Origin: Singulisphaera sp. GP187
GTDB taxonomy: Bacteria > Planctomycetota > Planctomycetia > Gemmatales > Gemmataceae
Assembly: GCA_945905925.1 (NCBI GenBank)
Contig: CAMDQN010000043.1
Span: 1-47,938, forward strand
DNA: 47,938 nt
Reading direction: 5' to 3'
Shown here: positions 41,851 through 47,938 of the stretch, in pieces
Layout of the letters: each line of letters starts with the position of its first letter
How positions within the stretch are numbered: position 1 is the first letter of the stretch
Program-made: the position numbers and the translations under genes
The notes under the pieces: model-generated
Seen by the model: the letters and a program-made list of their open reading frames with translations, nothing else
Databases searched by the model: none
What the model was told of the DNA's origin: nothing

Positions 41851-42780
41851 TCACCAGTATTCTTCAAAGTGAACGTTACCTTTAAACTTCGTCGCCGCAA
41901 TGTCCGCTCGGAAGCCACGCGACTCCAGCACCTCGATCACACCCACCGGTTTTGGGTACGTCGTCTCTCCGGTGGTGCGATCGTGGTGCGGCACACCGAT
42001 CATCTTCGGATTTCCACACAAGAACACATGCGTCGTCGCCAGGTCGAGCGGAACACCGAGTTGTTCCTCCAGTTCCCCGCTCGTGATTAGATCTTGAATG
42101 TAGACCTTCCGCGTCACGCCCATCTCACGCGTCGTGAGCGCGAGGTACTTGTAATTCGGGAACTGCGCCATCAGGTGGCGGTGCGTGTCGCTATAACCCA
42201 GGTCATGCGCGTACCGCACACAGCACGCGTTGAAGATCTTCCCGGCGTGCCCACGGCTGAGCAGTTCCCAGGTTAAATAATTGTGCGGAGCCTCGCCGGT
42301 TCCTGTGCCCAGAAAGATCACCGTATCGCCAGGTTTCACCGGGTCGAGTGTGTAGTGCCCAGTGATACGCTCACCAATTTGAATGCGGTCCCCTTCCCCA
42401 AGTGCGAACAGCCGCGGAGTGAGCGCTGGCACGCGACCGTCTGGGTTCTCACGCACCAAGACGATGTAGAACTCAAGCCAGTCGTTGTCCCCAAGACGCA
42501 TCAGAGCTCCGTGTTCGTCGAGAATGGAGCAGCTAATTGAATAGGCGCGGCGCACGACCTTCGTTTCCTCACTGGCCGCCAGTGTTTCGGTCTGACACCC
42601 AACCGTTCGCCGTTCCCAGTAACCCAAACCAAGCGTGCAATACTGCCCCGGGTGGTGCTGTGGACGCGGGAAATCTGGTTTTACGCGGAGCACCATCAGA
42701 TCGGGGTTGAGCAGTTTGAAGTACACGACGGTTGCGTTGTACCGTCGGTGTCGGAGTTCGGTGAGTTCTTCGCCGGTCAT
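41851..42780 (-). CDS. Ferredoxin-NADP+ reductase-like flavoprotein
   Basis: 309-residue FNR-family enzyme. FAD-binding features are HHPGQYCTLGLGYWERR and the RAYSISCS motif; NADP-binding features are FLGTGTGEAPHNYLTWEL and THVFLCGNPKMIG. The protein ends in the aromatic tail VHFEEYW typical of this family. It passes electrons between ferredoxin or flavodoxin and NADP(H). ATG 42780 is preferred, with AGGTG upstream, because the protein starts MTGEELTELRHRRYN as relatives do; a GTG at 42819 would add 13 residues. It is first in an apparent operon with a Ser/Thr kinase and accA, which would connect NADPH supply with fatty acid synthesis. Confidence 0.92.
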   Translation of the reverse strand: MTGEELTELRHRRYNATVVYFKLLNPDLMVLRVKPDFPRPQHHPGQYCTLGLGYWERRTVGCQTETLAASEETKVVRRAYSISCSILDEHGALMRLGDNDWLEFYIVLVRENPDGRVPALTPRLFALGEGDRIQIGERITGHYTLDPVKPGDTVIFLGTGTGEAPHNYLTWELLSRGHAGKIFNACCVRYAHDLGYSDTHRHLMAQFPNYKYLALTTREMGVTRKVYIQDLITSGELEEQLGVPLDLATTHVFLCGNPKMIGVPHHDRTTGETTYPKPVGVIEVLESRGFRADIAATKFKGNVHFEEYW

Positions 42781-42884
42781 TCGCGGCACCTGAGAGAGCG
42801 GTGACACCAAATGCCGCACCCCCGCGAGAGCGACCCGCGAGGGTGCGTAAGCCCATTCCCAGATTGTACGGCGCGACGAGCAGT

Positions 42885-43745
42885 TTACGCGAGCTTACCT
42901 GCCGCCTGCTTCACGAACGCGACGCACTTCTTCATGTCGGGTGATGGGTCGTTGGCGTTGGCCTCGTACTCGATCGCGATGTGACCGGTGAACTTTAGCG
43001 CCTTCAGTGTCTTCAGCACAGCGGGTACATCGAGCACGCCAGTCGGGTCGCCAAACGGCACGTCGGTCTTCTTCTTGTTATCGTGGTCCTTCAGGTGCAA
43101 GGCGAAGTTGCGATCGCCCATCACCTTGATCTGCTCGACTGGGTCGAGTTTCTCCTCCAACTGCGTCATGCGGATCAGGTGGCCCGTGTCGAGGCAGGTG
43201 CCGATGAGCTTGTGGTGGTTCTTCACGGCTTTCAGAATCACCTCAGCCGACCACCACTGGTGCCTCCCCTTCCCTGCTGGGCCGTGCGGGTGGATCGCGA
43301 TTGCGATCTTGTATTCCTCACAGAGCTTGTCGAGGCTGTCGAAACTGTCCATCGACGGGTCCGCACTGAGGTACTTTACGCCGACTGCTTTCCCGAAGTC
43401 GAACATCTTCTTGTTTTTGTCGTGGTCCTTGCTGAACGCCGAGACGCCAAAGCCGAGGGGAGCCACTTCGTATTCTTTGCACAGCGCCAGAATCGCCTTG
43501 AGCTTGTCGGGCGTGCTGTCCACCGGGATGTGCTTCGAGTAAAACTCCGCGCTCTTCAGACCGAGTTCCTTCGTGCGTTTCAGCATCTGTTCGAGGTCGA
43601 AGTTACGGAACGTGTAGCTCTGCACCCCGACGGCGAACCCGGCGAAGTCGTCCGCAGCCGGGGCCGAACGTGTTGCGAATACGCCGGCGGCCGTGGCCGT
43701 GGCCGCGGCTAGGAACGAGCGGCGGTTCAGATTCTGAGTTGCCAT
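42885..43745 (-). CDS. Tat-exported TIM-barrel isomerase/epimerase-like protein
   Basis: 286-residue protein of the sugar phosphate isomerase/epimerase (AP endonuclease 2-like) family. The Tat signal NRRSFLAAATATAAGVFA is obvious. The barrel shows GVQSYTFRNFDLEQML, GLKSAEFYSKH, IAIHPHGPAGK, the metal-ligand type segments CLDTGHLIRM and ALHLKDHD, and HIAIEYEANANDPSPDM. Members use a divalent metal to isomerise sugars; this exported group is abundant in planctomycetes with unknown substrates. It is separated by a hairpin from the VIT/VWA gene upstream on the same strand. Confidence 0.9.
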   Translation of the reverse strand: MATQNLNRRSFLAAATATAAGVFATRSAPAADDFAGFAVGVQSYTFRNFDLEQMLKRTKELGLKSAEFYSKHIPVDSTPDKLKAILALCKEYEVAPLGFGVSAFSKDHDKNKKMFDFGKAVGVKYLSADPSMDSFDSLDKLCEEYKIAIAIHPHGPAGKGRHQWWSAEVILKAVKNHHKLIGTCLDTGHLIRMTQLEEKLDPVEQIKVMGDRNFALHLKDHDNKKKTDVPFGDPTGVLDVPAVLKTLKALKFTGHIAIEYEANANDPSPDMKKCVAFVKQAAGKLA

Positions 43746-43916
43746 CTGGAGAGTCCTGGAGAGAGTGGGCGAGAGTTGGAATTGTGTCAGGGATGTGTGT
43801 CAAATGCCAAAGGAAAACATCACTTTCCGGCACCCCCACCCTTTCGCGGTCACGTCGAACTGGGGCGCATCTTCTCTACATAACAATTAATATCCGACTC
43901 AATTCCGTTCCATAAA

Positions 43917-43964
43917 TGCCGGTGTCCCTGATCGTTTCTGTTGGAACAATCAGGGACACCGGCA
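43917..43964. terminator. 16-bp stem terminator after VIT/VWA gene
   Basis: Perfect 16-bp inverted repeat TGCCGGTGTCCCTGAT (43917-43932) and ATCAGGGACACCGGCA (43949-43964). The 16-base loop can extend the stem further (GTTTC with GGAAC, including one wobble pair). It lies just downstream of the VIT/VWA stop codon on the minus strand and before the next gene. T-rich sequence after it is weak. Confidence 0.75.
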
Positions 43965-43981
43965 CAACTCGTCTGTCCTTT

Positions 43982-46468
43982 TTACTTCTTCACGAACAGC
44001 GACTCGATCTCGCTGTCCTCGATCGTTTCCTTGCCTTGGTTTAGATCGATAACCAACGCCGTGCCGCTCGGCGCCATCCACACGACGTGGTTGCCCAACC
44101 GGTAGACGTCCTTGATCTCAGGGTGCTTCTCAAGAATGCGGAAGTACGCGTCGCTCTGAGCCTTCACCGTCACGGACTTTGTGTCGGCTTTGTATGCGTC
44201 GTCGATCCACACGCCGCCGATTTCGAGGCAGTTGCGACCGTACACCTGACGGTTCGCGGTCAGACTCACGCGTTCCTGATTACGCAGGTTGTTCGAGGCA
44301 CACGACAGGTCAACGCCGAGCTGCCCGCTCTGATAGCCGTCCTTGCGACCCTTGAGCGCGAAGTTGGAGTCGTCCCAAACTTTCTTCTGCTCCGCGTATT
44401 TCCTCACGTCTTCGGTCAACTTCGCGCGAACGATCGGGTCTTTCTCGGCCTTCAACTGGTCGATCGCTTCCTTCACCTGGCGCTCGGTCGTCATGCCGCG
44501 GTTCCCCGCGAGTCCACTCTTGCCGTCGCCCTTGTCGCCTGCGGCCTGGTCTTTAGCGAACTGCTCGACCGACACCGGCTTGCCGCCGGGCGCGGCCGGG
44601 GCAACCCCCGGCGCGGGCAACGCACCAAATCCACCGCCCGCCACTGGCGGCGCGACCGGGAACGGAACCGGACGGCCAGGCCCCTTCGGGTCGCCTGGAC
44701 GCGTCGGCGACGGAACGACCGGCATCACGCCGTCCGGTACCACCAAGTGACTCGTGTACGGCGTCGCGATTCCATAACGCTTCGCAAGTGCCACGACCTC
44801 GTCAATGAGTTCCTTCTTCTCGCCGTTCACGCGAATCTGATCGAGAATGTAGCCGACCTTGCGGCGTGCCCAGAGCGGCTCGACGAAGTCCTTGCCGATG
44901 TCGGATTCGGTCTTCGCGGGGAAGTTCAATTCGTAAACGAATTCCTGCTTCTCCTTCCCCACCATGCCGGTGAGACGAATCGCGCTGTGCCCGCTGCCGG
45001 TGTAGCGGCCGATCACCACCAACTGCGTGCCGGAGAACAGGTCCGGGAGCTTCGGCGGGTACATCTCGTGGATGCGCACATTGTCGCCGGTCGCGAGCCG
45101 GAGGTCTGTCAGCACCGGGTTGCTGATCTTCGCGTACAGACCCGCGACCTTCGTTTCGATGTCTTCCGCTTCGCGTACGTAAGTCGCAACGGCACGCGTG
45201 CTGTCCGCGAGTTGGTCGAGCATCGCGGCATTAACGTCGTCGCCCACGCCAAACGTGAAAATGCGGGTGTTACCGCTGTTCTTCGCCTGCACGTTCTTCA
45301 CGATCTTGTCGGCGTTCGTTTCGTCCACGGTCGGCTGTCCGTCGGTGAAGAACACCATCGTGAACGGCCGACCCGCGTCCGCGGAGCGCATCGCCATCGC
45401 TTCATCCAGTGCCGGCCAGATCGCGGTACCGCCGCTCGGCTTCAGTCCATCGACCCACTTCGTCGCTGCTTCGATGTAGTCCTTGTTCGCTTCCACGAGT
45501 TTGTCGCGGAACGGCGTGACCGTGGTCGAGAACTTGATGACACCGAACCGGTCTTCCGGCTTCAGTTGCGACAGGCAGAACTTGAGTGCCTTCTTCGCCT
45601 GCTGCATCTTGATCTCGGACATGCTGCTCGACGTGTCGAGTACCAGCACGAGGTCCCGCGGCATCCGCTTCTTTTCGGCTTCGAGTTGCGGCGAAACGAG
45701 GAACAAGAAGTAGCCGTCTTCGGCGGTAATCGGCTTGTAGACGAGCGGCGTGAGGCCGATGTCCTTGTCGCCGAAGCCGTAGTAGAGCTGGAAGTCCTTG
45801 TCCAAAATCGCCTGATTGCGCTCGAACGTAACATTGACCTCCTTGTCGCCTTTGCGCGTCGTCGTAATCGCGTGCGTCGGGCTGTAGACGTTCTGGACCG
45901 CGTTTTTCGATTTGATTGTCAGGTTCACTGAGAACTCTTCGAGCGTGCGGGTGGCCTTGCCGTCGGTCTTGAGGGGGTAGATGTACTCGACCACACTGCC
46001 GTCTTTCGGCGCGACAAACTTGTAGGAGATCTTGATCTTCTGGTCACCCTTCGGCGGCACCGGGAACACGCTCAGCCGCAAGAGGCTGTTGCCGAGGTAC
46101 TCGAGCAAGCCGGGGTCTTGCGTGCGGCGCACGATGTCGGTGTAGACCTTGTGTGCGTGCTTCGCGTCAAGGAGTTCGCCGCCGAGTTCTTTGCCGTCCA
46201 CCCACATGGTGAACTTGTCCACGCTGGCGCCCTTCGGCACCGGGAACAAGTAGGTGGCTTCGAGGTTACGGTCAGTGTGGTTGCGGAACGTCTGCTCGAC
46301 GGTCGTGATTGCCACCTGTTCGTCGATGGAGACGGTCACCTTGTGGTTGACCATCGCGAGCGGCGGGAGCTTCTTGTCCTCGGGGATGAGCAACCCGGCC
46401 GCGTTCGCGGAACTCGCGCTGGCGAGCGCGAGCGCGAAGACGGGGAGAGCGTATCGCAGGAACCGCAT
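43982..46468 (-). CDS. VIT and VWA domain secreted protein
   Basis: 828-residue exported protein. A signal peptide (ALPVFALALASASSANA) is followed by a VIT domain (about 30-160, with TTVEQTFRNHTDRNLEATYLFPVP split in strands, and ELLDAKHAHKVY) and a VWA domain (about 270-450) with a complete MIDAS: DTSSS at 278-282, GGTAIW and FTDGQPTVDE. The C-terminal half has a Pro/Gly-rich linker and a final domain of unknown type. Such proteins are surface or periplasmic adhesion or complex-assembly factors. ATG 46468 has GGAGG before it; the open frame reaches back 41 codons to an ATG at 46591 beside repeat copy 3. Confidence 0.92.
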   Translation of the reverse strand: MRFLRYALPVFALALASASSANAAGLLIPEDKKLPPLAMVNHKVTVSIDEQVAITTVEQTFRNHTDRNLEATYLFPVPKGASVDKFTMWVDGKELGGELLDAKHAHKVYTDIVRRTQDPGLLEYLGNSLLRLSVFPVPPKGDQKIKISYKFVAPKDGSVVEYIYPLKTDGKATRTLEEFSVNLTIKSKNAVQNVYSPTHAITTTRKGDKEVNVTFERNQAILDKDFQLYYGFGDKDIGLTPLVYKPITAEDGYFLFLVSPQLEAEKKRMPRDLVLVLDTSSSMSEIKMQQAKKALKFCLSQLKPEDRFGVIKFSTTVTPFRDKLVEANKDYIEAATKWVDGLKPSGGTAIWPALDEAMAMRSADAGRPFTMVFFTDGQPTVDETNADKIVKNVQAKNSGNTRIFTFGVGDDVNAAMLDQLADSTRAVATYVREAEDIETKVAGLYAKISNPVLTDLRLATGDNVRIHEMYPPKLPDLFSGTQLVVIGRYTGSGHSAIRLTGMVGKEKQEFVYELNFPAKTESDIGKDFVEPLWARRKVGYILDQIRVNGEKKELIDEVVALAKRYGIATPYTSHLVVPDGVMPVVPSPTRPGDPKGPGRPVPFPVAPPVAGGGFGALPAPGVAPAAPGGKPVSVEQFAKDQAAGDKGDGKSGLAGNRGMTTERQVKEAIDQLKAEKDPIVRAKLTEDVRKYAEQKKVWDDSNFALKGRKDGYQSGQLGVDLSCASNNLRNQERVSLTANRQVYGRNCLEIGGVWIDDAYKADTKSVTVKAQSDAYFRILEKHPEIKDVYRLGNHVVWMAPSGTALVIDLNQGKETIEDSEIESLFVKK

Positions 46469-46597
46469 GGGGAAACCTCCAACGAGTTGAACGGCGCGGC
46501 CGGAGCTTGGCGCGCTGTCATTATGACGAAGGCCACGCGAAATGCGATTGGAAGACGGAAGCACTGTTACGAATGGGTTACGGCAACGCATAGCGTG

Positions 46598-46621
46598 TTC
46601 ACCGCAGAGAACGCGGAGGAC
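46598..46621 (-). repeat. Dispersed repeat, copy 3
   Basis: Third copy, reverse orientation. On the minus strand it reads CCGCGTTCTCTGCGGTGAA and its 24 bases are identical to 3-26. Its GGTGA stands seven bases before an ATG (46591) that is in frame with the VIT/VWA gene but 41 codons upstream of the preferred start. It lies between two genes read in the same direction. Confidence 0.75.
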
Positions 46622-46636
46622 ACAGTCAGTCTTTGT

Positions 46637-47533
46637 TCACTTCCAGGTTCGATACTTCGGCTTCGGCGTCGGTTCCTTCCCCGCGAGTTGCGGGAGCAGC
46701 CAGTTCAGCCCGTCGAGGTTGTCGGCGAGGCGTTCAGCGGCGTCGTCCTGCGTGTGACCCAGGATGCCTATTGGACCAACATACCCGGACTTGAGCACAT
46801 CGTTGAGCAGTTTCACGTCGAGTTCGCCGGTGCCCAGCGGCATGATCTTCTTACCGGCCTTGTCGCCACCCTTCACGCTGCCATTCAGGTTCAGCGCGAG
46901 AAGGTGCGGCTTCATCAGTTTGAGCAGTTCGGGGAACCGGTCGAAGTGGTCGTGTCCGTGGTGCTGGTTGTATACGATCCCGACATTCTTCAGCCTGAGC
47001 GCGTCGATGATCGCGACCTGATTTTCCGGTTCGCCGAACCAGCCGCCGTGGTTGTACAGTGCGACCGTGCAACCGTGCTTCGCGGCCTCCTCTGCGATCG
47101 GCTTCAGCGCCTTCGCGGCGCTCTCGACCTTCGCGGCTTGGTCCGTGCCCGCAGGCGCGCCCATCGTCACCCACAGTTGCGTTTTGATCCCGTGCTTCTT
47201 AATCACCGTGAGGAGCTTCTTCGCGTCGTCACCGAGGTTCGCCGGGAACCACACCGCGGTTAGCTCGATGTTTGCCTTCTTCAGCAGCGTGACTTCGTCG
47301 TCAAAGGTCGAGAGGTGTTCGGCGCGCCAGTCGTAAGCGTATTTCTTGAAGCCGAGTTTCTGGAGCATCTCGACGCGCTCAGCAGGGCCACGCTTCTTCG
47401 CGTCGAAGGGAACGATACACCACGCGACGAGATTGTCCGGGCCGAACCGGTCAGTGTGCTTGGCCGGGTCCGCAGAGCGCACAACAGAGGGCAGACACGT
47501 GACGAGTGTGGTGAGGAGAACGGCTCGCATCAT
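46637..47533 (-). CDS. Exported TIM-barrel isomerase/epimerase-like protein
   Basis: 298-residue protein with an N-terminal signal peptide (RAVLLTTLVTCLPSVVRSA) and a TIM barrel of the sugar phosphate isomerase/epimerase family. Features include VEMLQKLGFKKYAYDW, ELTAVWFPAN, GCTVALYNHGGWFGEPEN, VGIVYNQHHGHDHFDRFPELL and YVGPIGILGHTQDD. The histidine cluster and Glu residues would bind the divalent metal. ATG 47533 directly precedes a second ATG at 47530; the open frame extends further upstream in arginine-rich sequence that looks non-coding. It is the first gene of the minus-strand set that ends with the other TIM-barrel gene. The substrate is unknown. Confidence 0.88.
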   Translation of the reverse strand: MMRAVLLTTLVTCLPSVVRSADPAKHTDRFGPDNLVAWCIVPFDAKKRGPAERVEMLQKLGFKKYAYDWRAEHLSTFDDEVTLLKKANIELTAVWFPANLGDDAKKLLTVIKKHGIKTQLWVTMGAPAGTDQAAKVESAAKALKPIAEEAAKHGCTVALYNHGGWFGEPENQVAIIDALRLKNVGIVYNQHHGHDHFDRFPELLKLMKPHLLALNLNGSVKGGDKAGKKIMPLGTGELDVKLLNDVLKSGYVGPIGILGHTQDDAAERLADNLDGLNWLLPQLAGKEPTPKPKYRTWK

Positions 47534-47938
47534 GGTTTCTTCGATGTTGGAGTAGGCGCCACTTACCGAGCGGCACACGAAAGCCCGCCCTCGAGCGCGG
47601 CGAAGTTCGAGACTCGATATGAGACGGGAAGCCGCGCCGCTTGGCAAGCGTCACCTACTGAAGATTGGTCGGGAGCGATTCGTTCACGTCCCAGCCAGTG
47701 TGTCACCGGCGAACACGTCCACCACAATCCGGTCGGCCTCGGGTGTCGCCGCCCCGGTCTGTTCCGCGTCGGGTTCCACTATCATTAGCGCACTTTCAGT
47801 TAATGCGTAGCGTCTGGTCCGAGCCGCGACCGTCAGGGCTGACAGTTCATGACATCTTTGGGCTTGACACGGGAAACCTTGGAAAACTCAGCGGTTTTCG
47901 TTTGGGTGGGATGCGGGTTGATGGCTGAAACTATTCGG
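47534..47938. other. Right-end intergenic region
   Basis: 405 bases to the end of the window. No complete gene, hairpin or RNA was recognised. A possible plus-strand start codon lies at 47921 (MAETIR, running off the edge), with a TTGACA hexamer at 47864-47869 but no clear -10. This may be the beginning of a gene outside the window. Confidence 0.35.

Noticed and set aside
46469-46591. 41-codon N-terminal extension of the VIT/VWA protein
   Set aside because: It would bury the clear signal peptide; ATG 46468 has a GGAGG at the right distance. The alternative ATG is noted only because of repeat copy 3.
1-47938. CRISPR arrays, tRNA or rRNA genes, insertion sequences, phage genes
   Set aside because: No regularly spaced repeats, no recognisable tRNA cloverleaf or rRNA segments, and no transposase, integrase or phage structural protein were seen on either strand.

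Overview
The window looks like a chromosomal segment of a GC-rich planctomycete, most probably a Gemmata-type member (Gemmataceae). The basis is a set of protein families typical of that group: paired DUF1549/DUF1553 and DUF1501 proteins, very large secreted beta-propeller proteins ending in a CxxCH cytochrome domain, Tat-exported TIM-barrel proteins, Gemmata-style Ser/Thr kinases, zinc-ribbon membrane proteins and a VIT/VWA protein. No rRNA, tRNA, CRISPR array, phage or insertion sequence was recognised. Coding is dense on both strands with many short or overlapping junctions.

Layout. 1-7.3 kb: an XPB-like helicase, a CBS-pair protein, a small membrane peptide, a decayed Ser/Thr kinase, an MlaE-type permease, ilvC with a divergent MarR regulator, and a two-gene unit made of a tiny membrane protein and an Sm-like small protein. 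7.4-12.1 kb: RNase D, a zinc-ribbon membrane protein, a PEGA lipoprotein and a PP2C phosphatase. 12.2-19.3 kb: a secreted planctomycete block (DUF1549/DUF1553, DUF1501, propeller-cytochrome). 19.3-27.7 kb: DUF1415, a B12-type radical SAM protein, an LTxxQ-like periplasmic protein, an unknown protein, lpxD-lpxI (lipid A synthesis), a GH10-like protein and an EamA transporter. 27.8-33.3 kb: a ceramidase-like gene overlapping a 1414-residue fusion of a ceramidase-like domain with a propeller-HEAT-cytochrome protein. 33.4-39.8 kb (minus strand): a six-gene run consisting of an oxidoreductase, kptA, a class III aminotransferase, a ZnuB-like permease, a YcgR-like permease and a YcgQ/DUF1980 protein. 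40.0-42.8 kb (minus): FNR-like reductase, Ser/Thr kinase, accA. 42.9-47.5 kb (minus): a TIM-barrel protein, a VIT/VWA protein and a second TIM-barrel protein.

How the genes work together. lpxD and lpxI supply two steps of lipid A synthesis, and MlaE is an outer-membrane lipid transport component. The secreted cytochrome, DUF1501 and ceramidase-like proteins form the exported catabolic equipment that planctomycetes carry in many copies. The ZnuB/YcgR/YcgQ trio suggests metal, probably zinc, handling. RNase D, the Sm-like protein and KptA are three RNA-related proteins.

The most interesting items are the ceramidase-cytochrome fusion, the Sm-like protein coupled to a membrane protein whose frame breaks at a nine-base homopolymer, a dispersed 24-bp repeat present three times that can place a ribosome binding site before a start codon, and a kinase with a DFA motif inside the FNR-accA operon. 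All family assignments are by eye from motifs; no database search was possible.
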